Of a stretch of DNA of 64,000 nucleotides, positions 42,404-52,000 are shown piece by piece. The translations under genes and the position numbers were made by a program. The stretch is taken from contig NZ_VSDO01000004.1 in the NCBI RefSeq assembly GCF_008084145.1, positions 186,001 to 250,000 on the forward strand. The letters run 5' to 3'. Position 1 is the stretch's first letter, and each line of letters opens with the position of its first letter. The stretch is from Paenibacillus faecis. Its GTDB lineage: Bacteria > Bacillota > Bacilli > Paenibacillales > Paenibacillaceae. The notes under the pieces were generated by a model, which did not search any database, was not told the DNA's origin, and worked only from the letters and a program-made list of their open reading frames with translations.

Positions 42404-43167
42404 TGCATCCGTTTGATTTAACCGGCAAATCAGCCATCGTAACCGGCGGTTCCGGCGGGATTGGCTTTGAAATCGCCAGAGCGTTGGCTGCGCAGGGGGC
42501 CGATGTGGCTCTGTTGGACAAACGAACGGAATGTCTGGAGGCCCGGGCGGAGGAGATTCGTTCTATGGGAAGTAAGGCGCTCTCCGTCAAATGCGACGTC
42601 ACGGATGAAGAGGAGGTAAGGGCGGCCGTCAACAGAGTGATCGACAGTTTTTCTAAAATCGACATTCTCGTGAATAACGCGGGTGTTGCCGGGGCCGGTT
42701 CGGTCGATCAAGTGGAAGAATCCGCATGGGATGCGGTGGTTGATCCGAATCTGAAGGGCATCTACCTCATGTCCAAGTATGTGGTCAAACATATGAAGGA
42801 AAGAAAATATGGGAAGATCATCAACATGGCTTCCGTATGCGGGCTTGTGGGGAGCAAAGCCATTCCCCTTCACGCCTATGCCGCGTCCAAGGGAGCGGTG
42901 GTTCAGTTGACGAGAGCTATGGGCGCTTCCTTTGCGCAAGACGGCATCACCGTGAATGCGATCGGTCCAAGCCTGTTTCGAACGGACATGACCGAAGCCG
43001 CCCTGTTCAAGGATGATTTTCTAAACCTGTACAACGAGTTGTGCCCCGCGGGGAGACCCGGAAATCCCGAGGAACTGCATGGGGCGGCCCTGTATTTCGC
43101 CTCGGAGGCTTCCAGCTATACGACAGGCCAAACCCTGTTCGTGGATGGCGGCTGGTCGGCCGTGTAA
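42400..43167 (+). CDS. Short-chain dehydrogenase/reductase
   Basis: A protein of 255 residues, a classical SDR oxidoreductase using NAD(P)H. Seen are the cofactor motif TGGSGGIGFEIARAL, the structural NNAG, the catalytic serine region INMASVCGLVGS, the active-site YAASKGAV (Tyr and Lys) and the C-terminal GQTLFVDGG. GGAGAAGGAGGG lies upstream. Translationally coupled to the ADC-like gene, it probably reduces the keto product or precursor of that enzyme. Confidence 0.9.
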   Translation: MMHPFDLTGKSAIVTGGSGGIGFEIARALAAQGADVALLDKRTECLEARAEEIRSMGSKALSVKCDVTDEEEVRAAVNRVIDSFSKIDILVNNAGVAGAGSVDQVEESAWDAVVDPNLKGIYLMSKYVVKHMKERKYGKIINMASVCGLVGSKAIPLHAYAASKGAVVQLTRAMGASFAQDGITVNAIGPSLFRTDMTEAALFKDDFLNLYNELCPAGRPGNPEELHGAALYFASEASSYTTGQTLFVDGGWSAV

Positions 43168-43222
43168 TCCGTACACAAACGCACCTTCTCTCATATGATG
43201 TGGCAAAGAGAGGAGGTGTCGT

Positions 43223-43606
43223 ATGAAAAAAATTCCCGTAAAGGGTTATTTGATGGACCATCATGATGACGACTCAACCCATGCGCATAAGCTGTTTATT
43301 ACGTCTTGGGACGGCCGACCGGTACACACCCATCCCTTCAAGGGCGTGACCTCCTTCGAAGTCGGCCATCACCACCACTACGCGGGGGTTACGGAACCGG
43401 CTCCCAGCGGTGTGCCGCATGTGCATGGGTATTTTGCGGTGACCTCTTTTAACGATGGGCATAAGCATGTCATCCGAGGAAGAACCGGACCGGCCATTCC
43501 CTTACCGAACGGCGGCCATGTCCACCGCTTTGAAGGGTATACGACGTTGGATGGACGTATCCCTCATGTACATGCCTACGAGGGCACGACGGGTAACGAA
43601 TCTTGA
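43223..43606 (+). CDS. YmaF family histidine-rich protein
   Basis: A protein of 127 residues with repeated histidine clusters: MDHHDDDSTHAHKLFITSWD, FEVGHHHHYAGVTEP, VPHVHGYFAVTSFNDGHKH, GGHVHRFEGYT and IPHVHAYEG. This periodic pattern is that of the YmaF family, of unknown function. The histidines suggest metal binding. AGAGGAGGTG precedes ATG 43223. Confidence 0.88.
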   Translation: MKKIPVKGYLMDHHDDDSTHAHKLFITSWDGRPVHTHPFKGVTSFEVGHHHHYAGVTEPAPSGVPHVHGYFAVTSFNDGHKHVIRGRTGPAIPLPNGGHVHRFEGYTTLDGRIPHVHAYEGTTGNES

Positions 43607-43633
43607 TCGAAAACATGTAGGCAGCGTCAAAAA

Positions 43634-43673
43634 GGCCTATTTCCCTTAACTATCCGGGGAAATGGGCTTTTTT
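43634..43673 (+). terminator. Terminator of the YmaF gene
   Basis: GCCTATTTCCC pairs with GGGAAATGGGC and is followed by a T run. Confidence 0.85.
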
Positions 43674-43775
43674 GCTTGGTGTGATAAACATCACCGTAAT
43701 CAAATATAAAATTTTAAATAATAGGGATATCAGCTATAGTGTTATAAGTGATTTATAAAAAGGAGGCATGCGATC

Positions 43776-43994
43776 ATGGCAGTCCAACGTGGCCCCGTGG
43801 CGCAGGATTTTATAATTGAGCGTGTGACCGATTTGTTCCCGTGCCGGGTCTTGTGGAGTGAAGGGCGTCCCTGCCTGGAGTATGACCGTCAGGAAGAATT
43901 GGACCGGATCGAGGAATACGTCAAAGCCACTTTCGGGGTAGAGCTGCTGGATGTGTTTTTTACTACCGTGGAGAGTCTTCCGCCGGAGCTTTGA
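43776..43994 (+). CDS. Small protein of unknown function, 72 aa
   Basis: Well-formed start with AAAAGGAGG 15-16 bases before ATG 43776. Sequence MAVQRGPVAQDFIIERVTDL then RVLWSEGRPCLEYDRQEELD and YVKATFGVELLDVFFTT. One beta strand and two helices are likely. Family not recognised. Its own terminator follows. Confidence 0.6.
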   Translation: MAVQRGPVAQDFIIERVTDLFPCRVLWSEGRPCLEYDRQEELDRIEEYVKATFGVELLDVFFTTVESLPPEL

Positions 43995-44066
43995 CCGATG
44001 CTGGCTTGGTTTTTTTTGCGGTTGAACGGATAGTTTAATAGAATAGAACATCATTTTCCATAAAAC

Positions 44067-44087
44067 CCGCTCACCGAGCGGTTTTTT
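44067..44087 (+). terminator. Terminator of the 72-aa gene
   Basis: CCGCTC and GAGCGG around ACC, followed by six T. Confidence 0.88.
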
Positions 44088-44127
44088 GCATCATAGCCCC
44101 CGTAAATCAAAGTGCCCAGCACAACTT

Positions 44128-44332
44128 TCCAACCCCTCCAACTCCAAAAAGATGCAAATCTGCAGGTATTTAGGCCGATTCACGAGCGGATGCGAAAAAA
44201 GATGCAAATCTGCAGGCTTTTCTAGCGATTTTAGAGAAACGAGCCGGTTTCGTCGAAAATTCCTGCAGAATCGCAGAAATTTTCAATTTTTTGTCCCAAA
44301 CAAGAAAAAAACATGCAGATATGCAGGAATTC
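44128..44332 (+). repeat. Dispersed ~205-bp element, copy B
   Basis: Begins near AACCCCTCCAACTCCAAAAA and contains GATGCAAATCTGCAGGTATT, a second AGATGCAAATCTGCAGGC, the core TTTTAGAGAAACGAGCCGGT, an inverted TTCCTGCAGAATCGCAG module and a distal ATGCAGATATGCAGGAATTC. It lies between a terminator and the ada gene. Matches copies at 32066 (inverted) and 48568. Confidence 0.88.
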
Positions 44333-44487
44333 GATGCGATCCAGGTTCTTTGATGGACACTAGCACCCTGCACAAAAAATCAATGCCCGATTTTCGGCGG
44401 AAGCTTTTTTTCGGAAACGTTATAATCGGAGTATATATTGTGAAGGAGTCACCACATCAACAACCGCAAGAAAAAAGGAGGAGCAGG

Positions 44488-45540
44488 ATGATCCCGGCCG
44501 ACCGGAAACAAGTGTATTATCAGGCGCTGATCGATAAAAAGTCCGAGTATGAAGGAATTTTCTATGTCGGAGTGAAGACAACCGGTGTCTTTTGCCGGCC
44601 GACATGTCCGGCGAGGAAACCCAAATTCGAAAATTGCGAATTTTACGAGACGGCCAAGGAAGCCCTGTTGGCCTCATTCCGTCCCTGCCAACGCTGCCGC
44701 CCTTTGTCCCATCCGAACCATGTTTCGGAGCTTGTACGCAAGTTGGTCGAAGCGGTCGAAGAAAACCCGGAACACCGCTGGAGAGAGGAAGACTTCCGGA
44801 GATTGTCGGTCGATGCTTCAACGGCCCGCCGGCAGTTTAAGAAGAGGTTCGGTATGACGTTTGTCGAATACGCGAGAGCCCGGCGAATGGGGATGGCCTT
44901 AAAACAGATCCGGGCCGGCAGCGCGGTGATCGATGCCCAGCTATCCACGGGCTATGAATCGGGCAGCGGATTTAGGGATGCATTCTCGCGGATCATGGGG
45001 GCCGCCCCCGCCCAACTGGGGGAGCAGCGGATTTTGAAGGCTTCCTGGTTGGACACGCGTCTGGGTCCGATGGTTGCCATCGCCGACGAACAGGCTCTGT
45101 ATCTGCTCGAGTTTGTGGACCGGAGAGGACTGGAACGCGAGATCGAACGGTTGAGAAAGCGGACGAAAGCCGCGATCATTCCGGGCAGCACACCGCCGAT
45201 CGAATCCATTGAGAGGGAGTTGACGGACTATTTTGCAGGCCGGTTAACGGAATTCAAAACACCGGTGACCCTGCTGGGCTCCCCTTTTCAGAAGGAAGTG
45301 TGGGACCAATTGCGAAAAATCCCGCCGGGGCAGACCACTTCGTATGCCCATCTCGCCGCGGGAATGGGGAAGCCGAGTGCCTACCGCGCCGTAGCCCAGG
45401 CCAATGGAGCCAACCAGTTGGCGATCCTGATTCCCTGTCACCGCGTAATCAATTCGAACGGCGAATTGGGCGGCTATGGGGGAGGGTTGTCGAGAAAGCA
45501 GTGGCTGCTGGACCACGAGAAGCTGGGCGTGGCAGAGTAA
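44488..45540 (+). CDS. ada: Bifunctional Ada: AraC-type regulator and O6-methylguanine-DNA methyltransferase
   Basis: A protein of 350 residues. The N-terminal Ada zinc domain has GVFCRPTCPARKPKFENCEF and RPCQRCRP (four Cys; Cys in the FCRP motif takes methyl from phosphotriesters). An AraC-type HTH follows (RRQFKKRFGMTFVEYARARR, YESGSGFRDAFSRIMG). The C-terminal methyltransferase domain carries the active-site LIPCHRVINSNG. Bacillus subtilis splits these functions into adaA and adaB; here they are fused as in E. coli. An open frame extends upstream across repeat copy B, but AAGGAGGAGC fixes ATG 44488. Self-activation after methylation damage is known for the family. Confidence 0.93.
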   Translation: MIPADRKQVYYQALIDKKSEYEGIFYVGVKTTGVFCRPTCPARKPKFENCEFYETAKEALLASFRPCQRCRPLSHPNHVSELVRKLVEAVEENPEHRWREEDFRRLSVDASTARRQFKKRFGMTFVEYARARRMGMALKQIRAGSAVIDAQLSTGYESGSGFRDAFSRIMGAAPAQLGEQRILKASWLDTRLGPMVAIADEQALYLLEFVDRRGLEREIERLRKRTKAAIIPGSTPPIESIERELTDYFAGRLTEFKTPVTLLGSPFQKEVWDQLRKIPPGQTTSYAHLAAGMGKPSAYRAVAQANGANQLAILIPCHRVINSNGELGGYGGGLSRKQWLLDHEKLGVAE

Positions 45541-45609
45541 AAACGGGTTTATGTTCCTTAGGCCGAGTGCTATTGTTATATAAAACAATACATAAAAAGT
45601 AGGTGCCTG

Positions 45610-46132
45610 ATGAAATATCATGTTTTTATCTATGAAGGCTACGTCAGCTTTGAAATTATGCCTGCGACATATTTTCTGAAAACCAGGGGGGGACATCATA
45701 ACCGTAGGCGTCTCCAAAGCGCCGGTCAAATCCTGCGAAGACTTTACGGTTCTCCCGGATGTGGGGCTGGAAGAGGTCACGGCGGAGGAGATTGGGGTTT
45801 TCCTTCTGCCGGGAGGCGATTTGGAACCTTGGGCAAACCACCTTCCTTTGCAAAAACTGCTTCGGGAGCTGATCTTCAGGAACAAGGTGGTCGCGGGCAT
45901 CTGCTCCGCCGCGGAACTGGTCAAGGCCGCGCATCAAGCGGCGCGGGGACCGGATGGAGCGGAGCCCGCCATCGTTCGCAACGGGGTGGAGATTGCCGGG
46001 AATATCGTGACGGCTCCGCCGCATAAATATGTCGACTTCGCTATCGAGCTGGGGCGGGTTCTGGACATTTACAAGGATGACGACGATTTCGAGGAGACGA
46101 TCCGGTTTTTCAAGAAGTTTGAAGCGGAGTAA
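45610..46132 (+). pseudogene. DJ-1/PfpI family gene frameshifted at a run of seven G
   Basis: From ATG 45610 the frame reads MKYHVFIYEGYVSFEIMPAT, YFLKTRG and then passes into nonsense after the G7 tract at 45686-45692. With six G the sequence continues DIITVGVSKAPVKSCEDFTV, VFLLPGGDLEPW and VAGICSAAELVKAA, with the nucleophile-elbow cysteine in AGICSAA, to the TAA at 46132. The joined product of about 173 residues is a complete DJ-1/PfpI (glutamine-amidotransferase-like) protein. It may be a true pseudogene, a slippage-controlled gene or a sequencing error. Confidence 0.82.
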
Positions 46133-46241
46133 ATCGTGGTAAGCACCCTTTAAGATGTTTTTTTGTCTCCCTCGCTTGATAGAGAGGTGACATTTTTTTG
46201 AATTCATCTGATTTAAATCATGAAGACTTTATGAAGTTGCT

Positions 46242-46269
46242 TGTAATTGAGAATGGTTCGCATATAATA
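46242..46269 (+). promoter_or_regulatory. Probable promoter of ahpC-ahpF
   Basis: TTGTAA at 46242-46247 and TATAAT at 46264-46269, 16 bases apart, about 100 bases before ahpC. The surrounding AT-rich repeats (TTGAGAATGG, ATAATAATTAGTATAAATAT) could include a PerR-type box, but none matches closely enough to claim. Confidence 0.45.
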
Positions 46270-46371
46270 ATTAGTATAAATATAAAGTATAGCAAGTTAA
46301 GGAAACGGGATACACTACCTTAAACTACTATGCTTATAACGAAACCAAAATAACAGGAGGTACATTTAATC

Positions 46372-46935
46372 ATGTCATTGATTGGAAAAGAAGTCCTGCC
46401 CTTTAAAGCACAAGCTTACCACAACGGAAAATTCATCGAGGTGACCGAGGCTGATCTGAAAGGAAAATGGAGCATTTTCTGCTTCTACCCTGCGGATTTC
46501 ACTTTCGTCTGCCCTACCGAGCTTGAGGATCTGCAAAATCAATACGCTACGCTGAAAGACCTGGGTGTTGAAGTCTACTCGGTTTCGACGGATACGCATT
46601 TTGTACACAAAGCATGGCACGACAGCTCCGAGGCGATCGGCAAAGTTACTTATATCATGATCGGCGACCCTTCCCACACGATCTCCCGCAACTTCGATGT
46701 GCTGGTTGAAGAAGAAGGCGTTGCTAACCGCGGCACGTTCATCATCGATCCGGACGGCGTGGTTCAAGCGATTGAAATTACGGCGGAAGGCATCGGCCGC
46801 GATGCAAGCACGCTGATCGACAAAGTCAAAGCCGCTCAATATGTACGCAACCATCCAGGCGAAGTATGCCCGGCGAAATGGAAAGAAGGCGGCGAAACCC
46901 TGAAACCAAGCCTTGATCTTGTAGGCAAAATCTAA
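46372..46935 (+). CDS. ahpC: Alkyl hydroperoxide reductase subunit C (peroxiredoxin)
   Basis: A protein of 187 residues, the exact AhpC size. The peroxidatic Cys is in [13 protein letters not shown] (about residue 47) and the resolving Cys in [13 protein letters not shown] (about 166), making it a typical 2-Cys peroxiredoxin that reduces H2O2 and organic peroxides. ACAGGAGGT lies ahead of ATG 46372. It is followed 14 bases later by ahpF, which recycles it. Confidence 0.97.
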   Translation: MSLIGKEVLPFKAQAYHNGKFIEVTEADLKGKWSIFCFYPADFTFVCPTELEDLQNQYATLKDLGVEVYSVSTDTHFVHKAWHDSSEAIGKVTYIMIGDPSHTISRNFDVLVEEEGVANRGTFIIDPDGVVQAIEITAEGIGRDASTLIDKVKAAQYVRNHPGEVCPAKWKEGGETLKPSLDLVGKI

Positions 46936-46949
46936 GGAGCGTTAAAATC

Positions 46950-48479
46950 ATGAAACTGGATGCAGATATTAAACAACAACTAGAACAGTACCTCCAGCTC
47001 ATGGAAGGCAACGTTCTGCTGAAAGTCAGTGCAGGAAACGATTCTGTATCCAACGACATGCTGGACTTGGTTCAAGAACTGTCCAGCATGTCGGACAAAA
47101 TTTCAGTTGAACAAACCTCCTTGCCCCGCACTCCGAGCTTTAGCGTCAATCGCGTGGGGGAAGACACGGGCGTGACCTTTGCTGGGGTACCGTTAGGCCA
47201 TGAATTCACCTCTTTGGTGCTGGCTTTGCTGCAAGTGAGCGGAAGACCGCCCAAAGTGGAACAAAGCGTTATTGATCAAATTAAAAGCATCAAAGGCGAA
47301 TACCACTTCGAAACCTATGTCAGCCTGACCTGCCATAACTGCCCGGATGTGGTGCAGGCCCTGAACATGATGAGCGTTCTGAATCCCGGGATCACCCACA
47401 CGATGATTGACGGCGCGGCATTTAAGGAAGAAGTGGAACGCAAGGAAATTATGGCGGTGCCGACGGTTCATTTGAACGGGGAATTTTTCGAGAGCGGACG
47501 GATGTCCATCGAAGATATTCTTGGCAAATTGGGGACTTCGGACGCATCGGAATTCGAAGGCAAAGAGCCGTATGACGTATTGGTCGTCGGCGGCGGGCCT
47601 GCCGGGGCCAGCGCGGCGATCTATGCGGCGCGTAAAGGCATCCGGACCGGTGTGGTGGCTGAGCGTTTCGGCGGACAAGTGAACGATACGCTGGGCATCG
47701 AGAACTTTATCAGCGTGAAGTACACGGAAGGTCCGAAGCTTGCGGCCAGCCTGGAGGAGCATACGAAAGAATACGGCGTCGACATCATGAAGGGACAGCG
47801 TGCCAAGCGTCTGGAGAAGAAGGAACTCGTCGAAATTGAATTGGAGAATGGCGCTGTACTGAAAAGTAAGACCGTCATCATCTCCACCGGGGCTCGTTGG
47901 CGCAACCTTGGCGTACCGGGCGAAGCGGAATTCAAAAACAAAGGCGTGGCGTACTGCCCGCACTGTGATGGTCCTCTTTTTGCGGGTAAGCATGTTGCCG
48001 TTGTCGGCGGCGGGAATTCCGGGATTGAGGCGGCGATCGATCTCGCCGGGATTGCGGAGCATGTCACGGTTCTGGAATTTATGCCGGAATTGAAAGCCGA
48101 CTCCGTCCTGCAGGATCGCCTGAACAGTTTGCCGAATACGACCGTCCTCAAAAACGCTCAAGTGAAGGAAATCACAGGTGACACCAAAGTAAACGGGGTA
48201 ACTTACATCGAGCGTGCGACCGGAGAAGAGAAGCACATCGAACTTCAGGGCGTATTTGTCCAAATCGGTCTGGTGCCGAATACGGATTGGTTAGACGATA
48301 CAGTAGAGCGCACCCGTATGGGCGAGATTGTCGTGGATAGTCACGGCATGACCAACGTTCCCGGCGTATTCGCAGCAGGGGATTGCACCCATACTCCTTA
48401 TAAGCAGATTATTATCTCGATGGGATCGGGCGCGACAGCGGCCCTGGGCGCATTTGATTATATGATCCGGAATCAATAG
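46950..48479 (+). CDS. ahpF: Alkyl hydroperoxide reductase subunit F
   Basis: A protein of 509 residues and the flavoprotein disulfide reductase that passes electrons from NADH to AhpC. The N-terminal double thioredoxin-fold domain has the CxxC SLTCHNCPDVVQAL. The thioredoxin-reductase-like part has the FAD motif VVGGGPAGASAAIYA, the redox CxxC VAYCPHCDGPLF, the NAD motif VVGGGNSGIEAAIDLAG and the C-terminal FAAGDCTHTPYKQI. Complete and in operon with ahpC; ends at a strong terminator. Confidence 0.97.
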   Translation: MKLDADIKQQLEQYLQLMEGNVLLKVSAGNDSVSNDMLDLVQELSSMSDKISVEQTSLPRTPSFSVNRVGEDTGVTFAGVPLGHEFTSLVLALLQVSGRPPKVEQSVIDQIKSIKGEYHFETYVSLTCHNCPDVVQALNMMSVLNPGITHTMIDGAAFKEEVERKEIMAVPTVHLNGEFFESGRMSIEDILGKLGTSDASEFEGKEPYDVLVVGGGPAGASAAIYAARKGIRTGVVAERFGGQVNDTLGIENFISVKYTEGPKLAASLEEHTKEYGVDIMKGQRAKRLEKKELVEIELENGAVLKSKTVIISTGARWRNLGVPGEAEFKNKGVAYCPHCDGPLFAGKHVAVVGGGNSGIEAAIDLAGIAEHVTVLEFMPELKADSVLQDRLNSLPNTTVLKNAQVKEITGDTKVNGVTYIERATGEEKHIELQGVFVQIGLVPNTDWLDDTVERTRMGEIVVDSHGMTNVPGVFAAGDCTHTPYKQIIISMGSGATAALGAFDYMIRNQ

Positions 48480-48498
48480 AGTTTTAGTTGAATTATTA

Positions 48499-48537
48499 GG
48501 CGAATTAGCGGGAGGGTATTCCGCTAATTCGCCTTTT
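48499..48537 (+). terminator. Terminator of ahpC-ahpF
   Basis: GGCGAATTAGCGG and CCGCTAATTCGCC form a perfect 13-pair stem followed by four T. Confidence 0.92.
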
Positions 48538-48567
48538 GTTCGACATACAAAGAGGCGCCTAGAGTGC

Positions 48568-48773
48568 TTCCAAACTTCCAACTCCAAAAGGATGCAAATC
48601 TGCAGGAATTTTAGGACGATCTCCGAGGGGATGGGGAAAAAGGTGCAAATCTGCAGGAATTTCTAGCGATTTTAGAGAAACGAGCCGGTTTCGTCAAAAA
48701 TTCCTGCAGATTTGCAGGAATTTTGAAATTTTGGGCTCCGAACAAGAAAAAACATGCACATATGCAGGAATTC
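48568..48773 (+). repeat. Dispersed ~205-bp element, copy C
   Basis: Same orientation as copy B and very close to it: ACTCCAAAAGGATGCAAATC, a second GTGCAAATCTGCAGGAATTT, the core TAGCGATTTTAGAGAAACGA, an inverted TTCCTGCAGATTTGCAGGAA module and the distal CATATGCAGGAATTC. Placed between the ahpF terminator and the IS605-like end. Confidence 0.88.
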
Positions 48774-48789
48774 TAATCAAGGATGTCTG

Positions 48790-48948
48790 AAGGGGGACTA
48801 GTAATAATCGCACCCCTACAGGGGTAGGCAAAAGCGGCAACGGCATACTTGAACGTAGTGAAAGCTAGCGCCTTTAGACGCGAGCCGGTAATAAAGGCTT
48901 ATAGCCTAAGAGCAAACCACCCGTTTGACGGGTGGTTTGCTCTTAGGC
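48790..48948 (+). mobile_element. Possible IS200/IS605-type right end with structured RNA (no transposase)
   Basis: A GC-rich structured stretch without coding potential. It has a short ACCCCTACAGGGGT hairpin, then AAAGCGGCAACGGC, the segment GAACGTAGTGAAAGCTAGCG, CGCGAGCCGGTAATAAAGGC and a perfect 20-pair hairpin (48904-48948) containing ACCACCCG/CGGGTGGT. This layout resembles the right end of IS605-group elements, where a guide (omega) RNA and terminal hairpin follow tnpB. No tnpA or tnpB is present. The identification comes from pattern memory and is not certain; an unrelated structured RNA is possible. Confidence 0.4.
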
Positions 48949-48987
48949 ACCCAATGAACGGGATGAAATTCCCGTTCATTGGGTGCC
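48946..48987 (+). terminator. Very strong hairpin near the xylanase 3' end
   Basis: GGCACCCAATGAACGGGA pairs perfectly with its complement at 48970-48987 around TGAAAT. On the plus strand it ends in GTTTCTTTT. It abuts the 45-base hairpin before it and separates the xylanase gene from the IS605-like end. Confidence 0.6.
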
Positions 48988-49004
48988 GTTTCTTTTAGCG
49001 TAAC

Positions 49005-52000
49005 TTACAGTTTCCAAATCCGATAGAGAATCACCGCGGCTTCCGCACGGGTGAGCAGGTCGTTCGGCGCGAGCTTGCCGCCCTTGCCGTTGAGGATGCC
49101 ATGCTTCACCAGGGCGGCGGCGCTGTCTTTGGCGGAACCGGTCAGACCGGCGGCGTCCGGGTAAGCGTCCAGCGTTCCGCCTCTTTCGAGCGGATTGCCG
49201 TCGGCCGCCAGCGCGCGCGCCACCAGTTCCATCATATCCCGGCGGGAAAGCTCGCCGCCCGGTCCAATGCCGCTGCCGATGTTCTCTTCAGCCGTCCCCT
49301 TTAATTCAAGAACCCTGACAAGGGCGGCGATGAAATCCGCTTTTTTGATCGGCTCGGCGGGAGCGAAGCGGCCTGGGCTTCCCACGCCTTTCAGGACATC
49401 CCGCGCCGCCATAGCTCCAATAGCCGATTTGGCCCAAGGGACATGATCGAGATCGGCAAAAGCCAGCGGCACGTAGGCCACGGCAAAGGTTCCCAGCCGG
49501 GTCGTCTCAAATACAACCGCTCCCGCTGCCGCATCATAGCGTCCGTTCGGAAGGGGCACGGCACTGCCGTCCTCATTCATGTACAAAACCACGAGCTGAT
49601 CCGAGCTGCCCGGCTCTTCGCCAGCCGGAGAGTAAGGAATGGACACAACCCAAGGCGTTTCGCCTTCGGGGTCATCCCAACGGAGAACTTTACCGTCGGC
49701 TTTCATCCCCAGTTCGATGACCGGCCGATCGCCAATCCTTTCGCGGACCGTGACATCCGAGCCCTCCGCACCCTCCGAACCCTCCACTGAAGCTTTGCCT
49801 ACACGGACGGTTACTTGTTTGGCGTTCGCCGCGGCATCCGGCAGCAGGCTGCCCGGGATCTCTATCGAAGCCGGTTCGGTGTCGAGCAAAATCGTAAATG
49901 CCCCTTGGCTTCTTAACCCCTGCACCGGCAGCTGCACTTCATACGAAGCTGCGCCTTCCCGCTTTGGAACTTCAATCTTAATCTGTTTTTTCCCGTTGGC
50001 CGTCGCAGCGGATTGCTCGAGCGCTTTCTGCAAATGGCCGCTGGAGATGGCCGCTGTGGCCAGGCCGTCAACGACCTTCGTCTCCGGCCGGATCACGCCG
50101 TTGACGGGTTCAGCGCCTCCCGGCTGCGGGGCGGAGCTGCCAGGGCTGGCACTACCGCCGCTATTGCCCCCGGAGCTGCCGCCTCCACCGCTGTTGCCGC
50201 CCCCGTTATTCGGATCGCCGGGTTTCCCCTTCAGGGTAACCACGCCGAAGACGGAGGTGTCCTGATACGCGTTCCCGGTCGTGTCGTTCCAGGTGGCCAC
50301 GCTTTGGCGGGCACCGTCTTTCGCGTCGTTGATCTGTACGTCCAAGCCGATGCCCTTGTCGTTATTCGGCGTGATTGTTTTGAACGGAATCTTCACTTCC
50401 ACCGTGTAATTCGTTCCGGAAACTCGGGCCGCCGAAACGAAACCGTCCGCCCGGCTTTCCGGGCTGAATGAAGCTTGGTTGTCAAAGTTGACGCGGAATT
50501 GTCCGTCATCGTTCTGATAGAACGAAGTTTTGGCGTTGTTTTCGTCCAGAAAAATCTCGACGGAATCCTGCTCCCACACATTGGCGCTGCTCTTATCCAA
50601 TTGCGCGTCACTTACCTCAACGAGCACATACAAATTCCGCTCGTCCCAGAGGGCTTTGGCCGTGCCGGTCGCCCCCTGCCAGGCCAGCTGGTAGCGATCC
50701 ACCGGCAGGGCGGGTGCCAGGGACCAGACCGGGTCGACCGTTCCGTCGATCACCGGAGTTGCGAAGGCCGCGGTGGAGCGCCGGGAATCCGGCAGTTCGG
50801 GTTCATACTCGCGGATGTATTTTGCCGGATCGATCACGCCATAGTAAGCCGGCTTCGCCTGCAGATTCTTGTCGAACAGCAGCGGATTGGACGAGGCCCG
50901 CCAACTCGTGCCGTCATCCAGCCCCCAGAACGTAACCCGGCTGATCTGCGCCGCATGGGTCTTGAACAGGTTCATCAACTGGGCATACAGATAGCCTTGA
51001 GCTTTCGCCAGATTCTCGGGAAGCCGGTAGTCGCTTCCGGCCTGAACGTCCAGCTCGGTAATGCTGACTTCCACGCCCAAGGAAATAAACTGTTCCAGGG
51101 ACAGCCGGACATTTTCCGGGTTCGTATTGACGTTGTAATGCCCCTGCATCCCGATCCCGTCGATCAGCAGCTTGCCGTTGTGAGCGGCCGCGTAACTCTC
51201 GTTGATCTCTTTTACCATGTGATAGATGGCCTGGGCTTTGTTCCGGTTGTCCTCGTTGTAATCGTTGTAATAGAGCTTGATATCCCAATCGGGATGCTCG
51301 TCGAGCACCTCCCGCGCCGCGAGGAAGGCCTGCTCCAGATAGTCGGGACCGATCGCCTGGTACCAGAAGGATTTGCGCAGCGAACCCTCCCAATCGGCGG
51401 GATTCGGCGGATTATCGCTCATCGCTTCGTTGACGACGTCCCAGGAAATCACCCTATCGCCGAAATGCTCCACTACCGTTTTGATATGGGTGCGTAAATT
51501 CCGCAAAGCCTCCTCCCGGCCCAAGGGGACCGTTTGGCCGCCTTCACCGACGGTGGTGTTCATCCAGGCCGGGGATTGCTGGTGCCATACCAGGACATGC
51601 CCGTGCATTTTCATGCCTTCGGCCAGAATTTTATCGACCATGGCATCCGCCGCATCAAAAGTAAACTTTCCCTGCTCCCGCTGCAAGGCGTCCGGTTTCA
51701 TAGCGTTGCCTGCCGTGGCGGCGTTATGATGCATCTTCAAAAGTTCCAGCCGTACGCCCTCCAGGTCTTCCGCCGAAATGGCGCCCCCGATCAGAAAATC
51801 GTCGCGATACGCCTCCTTGACCGGAGTCAGATCCCTTTGAATGTCCGTCGGGTCCGAACCCGTGCTTACCAATTGAATATCGTCGATATAAAAAGACGCG
51901 TTGGCGTTATTGGAACTTTCCACATAGATCGTCAAATATTCGCCGCCGACACTGTTATAGCGGTAAGTTCCCTCGAACAGAACCCAGCCGTCGTCCGCGC

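Noticed and set aside
44086..44487. N-terminal extension of Ada by about 134 codons
   Set aside because: It would translate repeat copy B; AAGGAGGAGC before ATG 44488 and the family start point exclude it.
46242..46371. PerR or Fur box before ahpC
   Set aside because: AT-rich partial matches are present, but none is close enough to the 15-base inverted consensus to claim.
47193..48263. Minus-strand frame of 356 codons within ahpF
   Set aside because: Shadow of ahpF; no family features and no translation signal.
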